Shown here: one piece after another, positions 26,393-35,631 of the stretch | Position numbering within the stretch: the stretch's first letter is position 1 | Layout: each line of letters opens with the position of its first letter | Notes under the pieces: model-generated | Told to the model about the DNA's origin: nothing | Seen by the model: the letters and a program-made list of their open reading frames with translations, nothing else | The model's database searches: none | Origin: Granulosicoccus sp965214025 | GTDB taxonomy: Bacteria > Pseudomonadota > Gammaproteobacteria > Granulosicoccales > Granulosicoccaceae | Direction of reading: 5' to 3' | Assembly: GCA_965214025.1 (NCBI GenBank) | Contig: CBDCAW010000002.1 | Span: 1-64,000, forward strand | DNA length: 64,000 nt | Position numbers and translations under genes: made by a program

Positions 26393-27770
26393 CCGGCATC
26401 AACAACTGACCGGCCCGCACGGGCATCGCAGCGTTGGCGTTACTATCGCACACGCCTCGAACCTGCACGACATTCCCATCGACACCCGAACCCGCTCACT
26501 CGCCACGCCCTCAGCTGACGCATCCTCGCCCCACCCCGGCCTGCGCTTCGGTGCGTTCGTGGCCATGATGGCCTGCTTCATGGCACTGAACGGCCTGGCC
26601 ATCGACTCGATGCTGCCGGCCTTGCCACGCATCGGTGCAGAGTTCGGTATCAGCGATGAAAACCAGCGCCAATGGGTGATCACCGCCTACCTGCTCGGCT
26701 TTGGCGGCGGGCAGATAATCTATGGTCCCCTGTCCGATCGCTACGGACGCCGCCCGACTCTGCTGTTCGGTGCCGTGTTGTACGCGATCGCAAGCCTCGT
26801 CACAGCGGCAGCGAACAGCTTCGATTTCATGTTGCTGACTCGCTTCGTGCAGGGTCTGGGTGCCGCCGGCACCCGCGTCGTCGTCGTGGCCATCGTACGT
26901 GACTGCTACTCGGGCCGACAGATGGCACGCGTGATGTCGCTGACGCTGATCGTGTTCCTGACGGTACCGATCCTGGCACCCAGCCTGGGTCAGGCGTTGA
27001 TGCTGGTCGTGTCGTGGCACTGGATCTTTGTGCTGCTCGCCCTGTTCTCGGTAGGTCTGTTCGTATGGTCGTACCGGCGGCTGCCGGAAACCCTGGCACC
27101 GGCCGATCGCAACCCTTTGTCGCTCGCACAGGTCACCGGCTCGTTTCGCCTGGCACTGAGCAATCGCATCTCCGTGGGTTACACGCTGATGACAACGCTG
27201 CTGCTCGGCTCGCTGTTCGGTTTCGTCAATTCGGCGCAGCAGATCTTCACCGATGTATTCGACATCCCGACGCTGTTCACTTTGGTTTTCGCTCTGAACG
27301 CCGGCAGCATGGCGATCGCCTCGTTCTTCAATTCGCGTATCGTGGAACGCCTCGGCACCCGCCTGGTATCCCACACGGCGTTGCTCGGCTTCGGTGGCGT
27401 CTCGGCCGCGAGCCTGGTCACCTCGCTGGCGGGATACGAGACGCTGTGGACCTTCACCCTGTTCCAGAGCCTGCTGCTGTTCTGCTTCGGCCTGACCGTG
27501 CCGAACTTCGGCGCGATGGCGATGGAGCCGGTCGGCCATATTGCCGGCGCAGCCTCCTCGGCCCAGGGCTTCATCACCACCCTCGGCGGTGCCTTGCTCG
27601 GCTTCGCCATCGGCCAGCAATACGATGGCAGCACGGTACCGCTGATCACCGGCGGGCTGCTGGTCAGCGGGCTTGCGGTGGTGATCGTCATCGTCACGGA
27701 GGGGCGCCTGTTCCAGCCGCACCACCCGGACGAATGCACAACCGAGGTAGACGCGCCTCCAGGTGCATGA
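26373..27770 (+). CDS. Bcr/CflA-type MFS drug-efflux transporter
   Basis: A 12-helix major facilitator close to the bicyclomycin/chloramphenicol exporter group. The first helix, FVAMMACFMALNGLAIDSML, contains the D-x-x-L-P-A-L-P pattern typical of Bcr. Loop 2-3 has GPLSDRYGRRPTLLFG, and helix 5 carries LTVPILAPSLGQALM (motif C). The start is doubtful. The only in-frame initiators before the first helix are a TTG at 26373, which lies inside the rarA relic, and GTG/ATG codons already inside the helix. About 60 non-conserved residues would precede the first helix. The native 5' end may have been replaced when the relic arrived, and a CTG start is another possibility. The body is intact. Substrate is unknown. 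Confidence 0.85.
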   Translation: MLKRCTSRHQQLTGPHGHRSVGVTIAHASNLHDIPIDTRTRSLATPSADASSPHPGLRFGAFVAMMACFMALNGLAIDSMLPALPRIGAEFGISDENQRQWVITAYLLGFGGGQIIYGPLSDRYGRRPTLLFGAVLYAIASLVTAAANSFDFMLLTRFVQGLGAAGTRVVVVAIVRDCYSGRQMARVMSLTLIVFLTVPILAPSLGQALMLVVSWHWIFVLLALFSVGLFVWSYRRLPETLAPADRNPLSLAQVTGSFRLALSNRISVGYTLMTTLLLGSLFGFVNSAQQIFTDVFDIPTLFTLVFALNAGSMAIASFFNSRIVERLGTRLVSHTALLGFGGVSAASLVTSLAGYETLWTFTLFQSLLLFCFGLTVPNFGAMAMEPVGHIAGAASSAQGFITTLGGALLGFAIGQQYDGSTVPLITGGLLVSGLAVVIVIVTEGRLFQPHHPDECTTEVDAPPGA

Positions 27771-27887
27771 CGGGGACAACTCGGGTTACTCGATACGAGT
27801 ACCTGCGTAAAATTCCGGATTCCCTGTAAAACGGGCCTGCCCGGCTCCATGCCTTCACGCTATCGAGAAAATAAAGGAGGCTCATTC

Positions 27888-27977
27888 ATGTTCAGGCACA
27901 TCGGAGTTCTTGTCGATCTCGCACACACCGACGATCTCGAAAAGGCGCTGGCAACAGCTGCCGATCTGGGGACATAA
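27888..27977 (+). pseudogene. UspA-like universal stress protein, truncated to 29 codons
   Basis: A start codon with a strong ribosome site (AAAGGAGG) opens MFRHIGVLVDLAHTDDLEKA and ends in LATAADLGT plus stop. This is the normal N-terminus of a UspA protein (first strand and first helix, including the ATP-site Asp of VDLA), whose full length would be about 140-150 residues. The rest is missing, and the ftsK stop codon lies 45 bases further on. It marks a deletion or rearrangement end point. Confidence 0.7.
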
Positions 27978-28021
27978 AGGCTTTCGCCGGGCCGCGGTCG
28001 GCGGCTGACGATCGCGATGCA

Positions 28022-31000
28022 TCAACCACCTGGCGGCGGCGCCAGCACCTCACGCGTGCCGTTGCCTGTGACCGTGCTCACCACGCCTGCATTTTCCATG
28101 TCCTCGATCATGCGGGCGGCCCGGTTATAGCCGATCTTCAGCCGCCGTTGCACGTACGAAATCGATGCCTTGCGCGATTCGAGCACGACGGCCACGGCCT
28201 GATCGTACAGCGCATCGGTTTCAGCATCGCTCTCTTCACCCGAGCCGGATAGCCCCGGTATCGATGCGGTTGATTCGTGCAGTATCTCTTCGATGTAATT
28301 CGGCGGACCGGTCTGCTTGATATGCGAAACCACATTGTGCACCTCGTGATCATCGACGAACGCACCATGCACCCGCACCGGCACGCCGGTACCTGGTGGC
28401 AGGTACAGCATATCGCCGTGGCCCAGCAGGGACTCGGCGCCACCCTGGTCGATGATGGTGCGTGAATCGACTTTCTGCGATACCTGAAAGGCGATGCGTG
28501 ATGGCACATTGGCCTTGATCAGCCCGGTGATCACATCCACCGAGGGACGCTGAGTGGCGAGTATCAGGTGAATGCCGGCGGCACGAGCTTTCTGGGCGAT
28601 ACGCGTGATCAACTCCTCGGCCTTCTTGCCGACCTGCATCATCATGTCGGCGAACTCGTCGACCACCACGACGATCATCGGCATGGGCTCGAGCACCGGT
28701 GGCGGCCCGGTCGGATCGAGCGACAGCTCGGCCTGCCACAACGGGTCGGTGAGCGGGATACCATTGGTCTTCGCATCGTTGACCTTCTTGTTGTACCCGG
28801 CAAGGTTGCGCACCTTGAGCGCTGCCATGATCGTATAGCGCCGTTCCATCTCTCCGACGCACCAGCGCAACGCATTGGCCGCCTCACCCATGTCGGTGAC
28901 CACCGGCGACAGCAGATGCGGAATGTCGTCGTAGACGTTCAGTTCGAGCATCTTCGGATCTATCAGAATCAAGCGAACGTCTTTTGCCGTGGCTTTGTAC
29001 AACAGGCTGATCAGCATCGCGTTGACGGCTACCGACTTGCCCGAACCGGTGGTACCCGCCACCAGCAGGTGCGGCATGCGCGCCAGGTCCGCGGTCACCG
29101 CGTTACCGCTGATATCCTTGCCCAGCGCCAGCGTCAGCGGCGACTTCTGCCGGGCGTAGGCTTCCGACAGCAACATCTCGCTCAGCTGCACGATTTCGCG
29201 ATGATCGTTCGGCACCTCGATGCCGATGGTGGACTTGCCGGGAATCACTTCGACCACCCGCACGCTCGGCAGCGACATCGAGCGTGCGATATCCTGCGCC
29301 AGGCCTGTAATACGACTGGCCTTGATGCCCGGTGCCGGTTGCATCTCGAAACTGGTGATGACCGGCCCCGGATGCACCGCGACCACCTCCACCTCGATGC
29401 GGAACTCGGCCAGCTTCTCCTCGAGCAGGCGCGACAGAGCTTCAAGCTCGTCGCGGGAGAAACCCGCACGTTGCGGCTCGGGTGCGTCCAGTAACGATAG
29501 CGGGGGCAGATCGGAGTCGGGAACGTCCAGAAAAAGCTTGGCCTGAGCCTGCTCGGGCGCACGGGGCTTGATCTTCGGTGCACTGCCGGTACCTGCCTCT
29601 TCGGCGGCAACCGGGGCCGGTGCAGCGGCGGGTATCCGGTTCTGGTGACCCGACGCGATGCGCCCCGCGTTTTCGCTAGAGCCTGAGCCTGTACCCGAAT
29701 CCGAACCTGAGCTCGCCCCCGAACCGGACATCGGGCCTTCCTCCAATGACGACGGCGGCGGTAACATCGACGCCGCAGCAAGCGGATCGAAGTCACTGGA
29801 GATCGGCTCCGCCCGATCGGCTCGCTGGGCGATCTTCAATGCCCGCGCCGCCTTCAGGACGGCCCGGTTGCCAGGCTCACGATCTGCCTCACTACTGCTA
29901 TCGAGCGTCATCGATCGATCAAGTGCATCGGCCATGGCGTCGAATCGCTCGCTGGATCCGCCCGCACCCGCCCCTCCGGCGTTCGACCCGATTACCTTCG
30001 GCCCTCCCTTGCTCGACCCGCCCACGCGATTGCCCAGCGGAATCGTGCCATCGCCGTCGACCACTGGCCCCGTTTCCCGGGGTCTGGGCTCATGAGGTTC
30101 ATCGGCCGATGTGGAACCACCCTTTCGCGCCGTATTGCGCGCCAGATCCAGTGCTGCCGCAAGGCCTACTTTCGGCTTTCCACCCGGCAGATCGTCTGGA
30201 AACGCGTCGAGCAACGGATCGGCCTCGTCACCACGGTTACGTGAACCGAGCCAGCGTGCCGCACTCTTGCGTGCGCCGTCGATACGGGATGACCTTCCCG
30301 AAGTCTCGATGGAGTCGTTAGCGGTAGAAGACTTCCGCATCCTGCCGTTCCCGGCATTCTGGCCGCCCTGACCATTCTTGCCAGCATCGACGGATGCCTC
30401 GCCCTGATCAGTCTGCGCACTCGATCCGCTGCCCGCAGCGTCATCGACGGCTCGAAGGGCTCTGACGGCCTTGACAGCTTTGACGGCCTTGCTCGACTTA
30501 CCCGACTTGCCCGATTGGGTGGATTCGACTGGCAGCTGTGCCGGGAAGCCTATACGCGGATTGCTGTCACGATCATCATCGAACGCCTGATCCGACTCAT
30601 CGACGTATAGCTCGCGCCGACGCAGCTCTCGTTCACGCCGGGCATCCGCCGTCGCCGAATACTGATCCGTCAGCCATTCCACCGTGCGCAACACACCACC
30701 GCCCAGCCACTCGATGAGCTGAATCCAGGAGGTGCCGAAGGCGAGCGTGAGCGAGCAGAAGAACAGTCCGAGCAACAACAGCGTGGTGCCCAGGGGGTGC
30801 AGGAAGGCCACCAGACGCCAGGCCGTGATGGTACCGAGAATACCGCCACCGAACGTGCCCTCCGGCAACGCACCGCCGGATACGCCGACGTGAAGATCCG
30901 CCAGCCCGCTTGCCGTCAGGAACATCAGGGCGACCCCGATGAGGCGGATGAAGACGAACGGCCGATAGGCGGGCACCCTCTGACGTGCACTTCGAAACAA

Positions 31001-31636
31001 GGCCCAACCACTACAGGCCAGCAGCAGCGGCACCAGATAGGCCATGAAGCCGAACAGGTACAGCGCCACGTCGGCGAACCAGGCGCCCGCCCAGCCGACA
31101 CGGTTGTGCACCGACTCGCTGGAGCCGGTATGCGACCAACCCGGATCGCTCTGCTCGAAGGTGACCAGTGCAAGCAGCGCGATCAGAGCGGCAAACAGGG
31201 CCACGATGCCGCACACTTCGCGCAACAGGCGCCCCATGGTCTGCGCCGCCTGCCGATGCTCGGCATTTGCAGCGCGACCCTCTGCCATCACACGCAGACG
31301 CGCCGCCTCCGCGCGCGTGCCCTTCCCGGCCTCAGAGCCTTGAGCCCCGGCGTTCGATGCCTTGCCACCGCGCCTGTTCGCGGCCTTGCCAGCCGGCCTG
31401 GCAGCGGGTTTGGCGGTGGTTCTGGCAGTTGGCTTGGCAGCGGCCCTGCCAGTGGTCTTGCCAGTGGTCTTGCTCGCACCTCTGCTCACCTTGCTGACTC
31501 CCTTGCCCGCGACCGCAGCATTGCCGATCGCCCTGCCGCCGCGAGCCCCCTTGCGTGACGCGCCAACCGCGGCACTTCCGCCGGCGCCCCTCTTGCTTCG
31601 TACGCTGTTTGCAGCCTTCTGCTTTGCTTGAACCAA
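28022..31636 (-). CDS. ftsK: FtsK DNA translocase with basic N-terminal tail
   Basis: FtsK anchors at the division septum and pumps chromosome ends towards dif for XerCD resolution. The membrane domain (about residues 130-330) has four to five helices (EVCGIVALFAALIALLALVT, LYLFGFMAYLVPLLLACSGW). A Ser/Gly-rich linker of about 400 residues follows. The motor contains Walker A LVAGTTGSGKSVAVNAM and Walker B MIVVVVDEFADMMM. The gamma winged helix ends the protein (RKASISYVQRRLKIGYNRAA). The first 115 residues are an odd Ala/Lys/Arg/Thr/Pro-rich tail (KTTGKTTGRAAAKPTARTTA) like a histone H1 tail. This tail begins at a TTG without a clear ribosome site. The ATG at 31288 would remove it, so the true start is uncertain. 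trxB is divergent. Confidence 0.93.
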   Translation of the reverse strand: MVQAKQKAANSVRSKRGAGGSAAVGASRKGARGGRAIGNAAVAGKGVSKVSRGASKTTGKTTGRAAAKPTARTTAKPAARPAGKAANRRGGKASNAGAQGSEAGKGTRAEAARLRVMAEGRAANAEHRQAAQTMGRLLREVCGIVALFAALIALLALVTFEQSDPGWSHTGSSESVHNRVGWAGAWFADVALYLFGFMAYLVPLLLACSGWALFRSARQRVPAYRPFVFIRLIGVALMFLTASGLADLHVGVSGGALPEGTFGGGILGTITAWRLVAFLHPLGTTLLLLGLFFCSLTLAFGTSWIQLIEWLGGGVLRTVEWLTDQYSATADARRERELRRRELYVDESDQAFDDDRDSNPRIGFPAQLPVESTQSGKSGKSSKAVKAVKAVRALRAVDDAAGSGSSAQTDQGEASVDAGKNGQGGQNAGNGRMRKSSTANDSIETSGRSSRIDGARKSAARWLGSRNRGDEADPLLDAFPDDLPGGKPKVGLAAALDLARNTARKGGSTSADEPHEPRPRETGPVVDGDGTIPLGNRVGGSSKGGPKVIGSNAGGAGAGGSSERFDAMADALDRSMTLDSSSEADREPGNRAVLKAARALKIAQRADRAEPISSDFDPLAAASMLPPPSSLEEGPMSGSGASSGSDSGTGSGSSENAGRIASGHQNRIPAAAPAPVAAEEAGTGSAPKIKPRAPEQAQAKLFLDVPDSDLPPLSLLDAPEPQRAGFSRDELEALSRLLEEKLAEFRIEVEVVAVHPGPVITSFEMQPAPGIKASRITGLAQDIARSMSLPSVRVVEVIPGKSTIGIEVPNDHREIVQLSEMLLSEAYARQKSPLTLALGKDISGNAVTADLARMPHLLVAGTTGSGKSVAVNAMLISLLYKATAKDVRLILIDPKMLELNVYDDIPHLLSPVVTDMGEAANALRWCVGEMERRYTIMAALKVRNLAGYNKKVNDAKTNGIPLTDPLWQAELSLDPTGPPPVLEPMPMIVVVVDEFADMMMQVGKKAEELITRIAQKARAAGIHLILATQRPSVDVITGLIKANVPSRIAFQVSQKVDSRTIIDQGGAESLLGHGDMLYLPPGTGVPVRVHGAFVDDHEVHNVVSHIKQTGPPNYIEEILHESTASIPGLSGSGEESDAETDALYDQAVAVVLESRKASISYVQRRLKIGYNRAARMIEDMENAGVVSTVTGNGTREVLAPPPGG

Positions 31637-31784
31637 TGAAGTGTCTGCAGTGAAAGTGGGGTTGGTGTCGATTATCCGGCGCTGAGCTCACCCGGCACAG
31701 AAAAGTGTAGCAGAGGATTCGAGACGCACCAGCTGCCTTCTGTGTAGTATCCGGGGCTGATTTTCGACCCACGAAGTACACTCG

Positions 31785-32783
31785 ATGAACGAAACCATGC
31801 ACGCCCGGCTGCTGATCCTCGGCTCCGGCCCGGCCGGCTACACCGCCGCGGTCTATGCCGCACGGGCGAACCTCGCCCCTGTGGTCATCACCGGCGTGGA
31901 GCCGGGTGGTCAGCTCACCACCACTACGGATGTGGACAACTGGCCGGCGGATGTCGACGGCGTTCAGGGCCCCGAACTCATGGAGCGGTTTCGGGCTCAT
32001 GCGCAGCGATTCGATACCACCGTGATCCAGGACCATATCAGCCGAGTCGACTTCAACCGCAAGCCGTTCGAGCTGACAGGCAACGCTGTACGCTACACCG
32101 CCGATGCCGTGATCATCTGCACCGGTGCCAGCGCGAAATACCTCGGCCTGCCTTCGGAAACCGCTTTCAAGGGCCGTGGCGTATCGGCCTGTGCCACCTG
32201 CGACGGGTTCTTCTACCGTAACCAGGAGGTCGCGGTGATCGGTGGTGGCAACACCGCGGTCGAAGAAGCCCTCTACCTGTCCAACATTGCGTCGAAAGTT
32301 ACCCTGGTACATCGACGCGACAGCCTGCGCGCCGAGAAGATCCTGCAAGACAAGCTCTTCAAGCGAGAGGCCGAAGGCAAGGTACGCCTGTTGTGGAACC
32401 ACACACTCGACGAGGTGCTCGGCGATGCCACCGGCGTCACCGGCATGCGAGTACGTGCCACCGAAGCTGCAGGCAATGATGCGACCCACGACACGGCCGG
32501 CTCGCCACCCACTGAGACCATCGACCTGGCCGGTGTCTTCATCGCCATCGGCCACCAGCCCAACACCGCGTTGTTCCTCGATCAACTCGACAGCAGCAAT
32601 GGCTACCTGAGCGTTCAAAGCGGCACCGCAGGCAACGCCACGGCTACCAGCATTCCCGGGGTATTCGCCGCTGGTGACGTCATGGACCATGTGTATCGCC
32701 AGGCCATCACCTCTTCAGGCTCCGGCTGCATGGCTGCGCTGGATGCTGAGCGCTATCTGGATGATCTTGCCAGGAAAGAGTGA
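31785..32783 (+). CDS. trxB: Thioredoxin reductase
   Basis: A 332-residue flavoenzyme that reduces thioredoxin with NADPH. The FAD-binding motif is LLILGSGPAGYTAAVYAARA, and GGQLTTTTDVDNWP is characteristic of TrxB. The redox-active pair is CATC in GVSACATCDGFFYRNQ, followed by the NADPH Rossmann motif VIGGGNTAVEEAL with HRRDSLRAEK. The second FAD block is GVFAAGDVMDHVYRQAITSS. A loop of about 15 residues (AAGNDATHDTAGSPPTET) lengthens the strand region before VFIAIGHQPNT. The gene is divergent from ftsK across 148 bases, the arrangement seen in many gammaproteobacteria apart from the missing lrp. Confidence 0.97.
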   Translation: MNETMHARLLILGSGPAGYTAAVYAARANLAPVVITGVEPGGQLTTTTDVDNWPADVDGVQGPELMERFRAHAQRFDTTVIQDHISRVDFNRKPFELTGNAVRYTADAVIICTGASAKYLGLPSETAFKGRGVSACATCDGFFYRNQEVAVIGGGNTAVEEALYLSNIASKVTLVHRRDSLRAEKILQDKLFKREAEGKVRLLWNHTLDEVLGDATGVTGMRVRATEAAGNDATHDTAGSPPTETIDLAGVFIAIGHQPNTALFLDQLDSSNGYLSVQSGTAGNATATSIPGVFAAGDVMDHVYRQAITSSGSGCMAALDAERYLDDLARKE

Positions 32784-32886
32784 GAGAATAGCGCGGCGCC
32801 GACGCTGCAGACGCCCCGCACCCGAGCCGCTCAGTCACCGCACCTGCGTTGCAATCACCCTGTCAATCGACGTCGTATAGTGGCTG

Positions 32887-34215
32887 ATGAGTGAACAAAT
32901 CCAGATCGAGGTACGTGACAGCCTGGCCGACATACCGGCGGTGCAATGGAATGCGCTGGCGCTCGACGGGTATCCGTTCATGCGTCATGAATTTCTTCAT
33001 GCGCTTGAATCCACCGGTTGCCTCGGCGACGCCACCGGCTGGTATCCGCGGTATTTCATGCTGTGGATCGAGGGTAACCTGCTCGGCGCCATCGCCACCT
33101 ATGTGAAGACCAACTCCTACGGTGAGTTCGTGTTCGACTGGGCCTGGGCCTCGGCGTACGAACGCCATTCGATCGATTATTATCCGAAGCTCATCTGCGC
33201 AGCACCGTTCACGCCGGCGACCGGCCCACGGTTGCTGGTGCACCCGGATCAGTCTTACGACGACCTTGCACCGCTACTCGCGGCGGCCGCACGGCAATTC
33301 GCCGATCACGAAGGGTATTCCGGTGTGCACTGGTTATTTCTGACCGAGCGCGACAACGCGCTGCTGTGCGGCGTGCAAACGAGTGAATTGCAACAGGCCG
33401 CTTCCGAGCAGGAAACCAGCAACGAAACCGGTAGCCAACCGCAACGGACCGCTTCTGGAAAGAAAACTGGCAGCGGGTCACGGAGCGAAACCGCCCGCTA
33501 CAGAGAAAGCACCGCGCCTTCGCCAGCCTCGGACCACATGGCGCGCATCGATTGCCAGTACCACTGGCACAATGCAGGCTTCACATCGTTCGATCATTTT
33601 CTGGAACAGTGCACCGCGAAGCGTCGCAAGACCATCCGCCGGGAACGCCGTCATGTCAGCGATGAGGGGCTCCGCGTGCAGGCGCGCAAGGGGAGCGATC
33701 TGTCGACATCCGAGTGGCGCGAGGTGCACGCCCTGTATGCCTCGACCTACGACCGCAAATGGGGGAACCCGTCTCTGAGCGTCGACTTTTTCCTGACGAT
33801 CGGCCAAAGCTTCGGCGACCACGTGCTGATCGTGCTGGTGCATGATGATACGGACGACACACCCGAACGCGCCGTGGCCTGTTCGATCATGTTCATCGGC
33901 GAGCACACGCTCTACGGACGCTACTGGGGCTGCCGCCGGCAGTACAACAGCTTGCATTTCGAAGCCTGCTACTACCAGGGTATCGAGTACTGCATAGAGC
34001 ACGGCATCCAGAATTTCGAGCCGGGCGCACAGGGAGAGCACAAGATCACCCGTGGTTTCGAGCCAACACTCACTCACTCGGCACACTACATCGCGCACCC
34101 TCAGTTCCGAGACGCGATTCAAGGCTACCTGGATCAGGAGACACGGCACGTGGAGCAACGGTGCGCAGGGCTGACCGGCTTGCTGCCGTTCAAGGCGACC
34201 ATCGAAGCGTCGTAG
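32887..34215 (+). CDS. FemAB-like GNAT-fold acyltransferase (COG3146)
   Basis: A 442-residue protein of the peptidoglycan-bridge/FemAB-like acyltransferase family often encoded beside aat. N-terminal features are WNALALDGYPFMRHEFLHAL and WYPRYFMLWIEGNLLGA. The C-terminal half has AKRRKTIRRERRHVSDEGL, YASTYDRKWGNPSLSVDFF, YGRYWGCRRQYNSLHFEACY and the near-invariant FEPGAQGEHKITRGFEP. An insertion of about 45 residues rich in Ser/Thr/Gln/Lys (about 168-215) splits the two GNAT halves; it looks disordered and is not usual. The family is thought to transfer aminoacyl or similar groups, but the substrate is not known. The stop is six bases before aat, so the two are probably co-transcribed. Confidence 0.85.
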   Translation: MSEQIQIEVRDSLADIPAVQWNALALDGYPFMRHEFLHALESTGCLGDATGWYPRYFMLWIEGNLLGAIATYVKTNSYGEFVFDWAWASAYERHSIDYYPKLICAAPFTPATGPRLLVHPDQSYDDLAPLLAAAARQFADHEGYSGVHWLFLTERDNALLCGVQTSELQQAASEQETSNETGSQPQRTASGKKTGSGSRSETARYRESTAPSPASDHMARIDCQYHWHNAGFTSFDHFLEQCTAKRRKTIRRERRHVSDEGLRVQARKGSDLSTSEWREVHALYASTYDRKWGNPSLSVDFFLTIGQSFGDHVLIVLVHDDTDDTPERAVACSIMFIGEHTLYGRYWGCRRQYNSLHFEACYYQGIEYCIEHGIQNFEPGAQGEHKITRGFEPTLTHSAHYIAHPQFRDAIQGYLDQETRHVEQRCAGLTGLLPFKATIEAS

Positions 34216-34221
34216 TTCCTG

Positions 34222-34911
34222 ATGCCCATTCCGTTTCTTGCACCGAACGATGAGCTGACCCCGTTTCCGGATGTCAGCTCCGCACTTAGCGAACCGAACG
34301 GCTTGCTGATGGCAGGCGGCAACCTCAGCCCCCGGCGCCTGCAGGCAGCCTACCGACGTGGCATCTTTCCCTGGTATGAAGACGGCGAACCCATTCTATG
34401 GTGGTCGCCGGACCCGAGATGCGTGATATATCCGGATTCCTTCAAGCTCAGCCGAAGCCTTGCGAAAACGATCAGGAACCAGGGCTACGAAGTGACGGAA
34501 AACCGTGCGTATCGAGACGTCATGCGGCAATGTGCCGCGCCCAGGGCTCGCAGCGCCGGCACCTGGGTAACCGGCGCGATGATCGAAGCCTACTGTAAGC
34601 TCAACGACATGGGCCTGGCACACTCGGTGGAAGTCTGGCATGGCGATGAGCTGGCAGGCGGGCTCTACGGGATTGCCCTCGGGCGCGTATTCATCGGTGA
34701 ATCGATGTTCTCCCGCCAGCGAGACGCCTCCAAGGTAGCGTTGGCTCACCTGGCCCGCTGCGGCAGGTTCGACCTGATCGACTGCCAGCTCGAGACGACG
34801 CATCTGCGCAGCCTCGGAGCAATCACGATCAGCCGCGCCCGATACGTGGCCGAGCTCCAGGATCTGTCTGTCGAGGAGTCAATTCGGCCGACCGCCGGCT
34901 ACCTTCGATGA
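34222..34911 (+). CDS. aat: Leucyl/phenylalanyl-tRNA-protein transferase
   Basis: Aat adds Leu or Phe from charged tRNA to the N-terminus of proteins that begin with Lys or Arg, marking them for ClpS-ClpAP. The 229-residue length is typical. Landmarks are FPDVSSALSEPNGLLMAGGN, AAYRRGIFPWYEDGEPILWW, SPDPRCVIYPDSFKLSRSL, and the catalytic-domain stretch GTWVTGAMIEAYCKLNDMGL. After these come AHSVEVWHGDELAGGLYGI, GRVFIGESMFSRQRDASKVA and a QLETTHLRSLGA segment. It follows the FemAB-like gene by six bases. In many relatives bpt/ate, infA and clpA follow; here an unrelated lipoprotein gene does. Confidence 0.97.
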   Translation: MPIPFLAPNDELTPFPDVSSALSEPNGLLMAGGNLSPRRLQAAYRRGIFPWYEDGEPILWWSPDPRCVIYPDSFKLSRSLAKTIRNQGYEVTENRAYRDVMRQCAAPRARSAGTWVTGAMIEAYCKLNDMGLAHSVEVWHGDELAGGLYGIALGRVFIGESMFSRQRDASKVALAHLARCGRFDLIDCQLETTHLRSLGAITISRARYVAELQDLSVEESIRPTAGYLR

Positions 34912-34992
34912 TGCAGACGGGCAAGGTTGCCTGACATGGCGAGCTCGTGCATATTCAAGCGCTCGATGGAAACAGCGCGTGGCGCGAAACTG

Positions 34993-35583
34993 ATGCAATC
35001 TATTGAAAAGACGATGCGTGACGGTCTGGCGCTGCTGATTGCGGCGAGCTTCTCCTGGGGGTGTTCGTCGTCGTCCTCCAACGGCGATGATGGTCCGGCC
35101 TATCGATTGACGAACACCTTCCTCGGTCCCGACGCTGCGCTCGTAGCCGGGGCAGAAGCCGCCGAACCGCCGAACGTGCTCGGTTTCGGCGCAGCACAGG
35201 ACGATGCCCGGCTCCAGTGGGTGCTCACGCCACTCGACAGCGGCTACTACCGGATCACCAATCGTGCGCTCGGAGGAGCATTGTCGCTCGACATCATCAA
35301 CGACGCTGACGACGGTGGTTCGAACGATCGGCTGACGATGTCCGATACCGCCGAGACCACGGGCCAACGCTGGCTGATCACTCCGCTGAACAACGGCTTC
35401 TGCCGATTCACGACCGATTTCCTGGGGCCCGACATCTCACTCGATGCCGTCATGGACACCGGCATGCCAGCGCAGCCAGTGATGCGGCCCAGTGGTGACT
35501 TCTCAGGTCAGTACTGGCAGCTGAGCGCACCGGGAAGCGCTGCAGACCCCGTGCTGGCAAGCTGCGATGGCGAGCCGGGGTAG
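34993..35583 (+). CDS. Lipoprotein with QxW (ricin-type beta-trefoil) repeats
   Basis: A predicted lipoprotein of about 196 residues. The signal segment DGLALLIAASFSWGC ends in a cysteine followed by a Ser-rich spacer (SSSSSNGDDG), which fits lipid attachment and export. The mature domain has three similar units, each ending in an aromatic Q-x-W-like step: LQWVLTPLDSGYYRITNRAL, GQRWLITPLNNGFCRFTTDF and GQYWQLSAP. This is the pattern of RICIN-type beta-trefoil lectin domains, which often bind sugars. Upstream TTG (34927) and downstream ATG (35014) starts are possible. It is downstream of aat but separated by about 80 bases. Carbohydrate binding is an inference, and no enzyme domain is attached. 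Confidence 0.65.
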   Translation: MQSIEKTMRDGLALLIAASFSWGCSSSSSNGDDGPAYRLTNTFLGPDAALVAGAEAAEPPNVLGFGAAQDDARLQWVLTPLDSGYYRITNRALGGALSLDIINDADDGGSNDRLTMSDTAETTGQRWLITPLNNGFCRFTTDFLGPDISLDAVMDTGMPAQPVMRPSGDFSGQYWQLSAPGSAADPVLASCDGEPG

Positions 35584-35631
35584 TGATCCTCCGGCTGTTA
35601 CCGTCGGGTCAGTTTCACGTCATCGGCAACA

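Noticed and set aside
26511..27779. 422-codon minus-strand open frame opposite the MFS gene
   Set aside because: The product is rich in Gln, Arg and His, as expected from the reverse of membrane-protein codons. The plus strand encodes a clear transporter.
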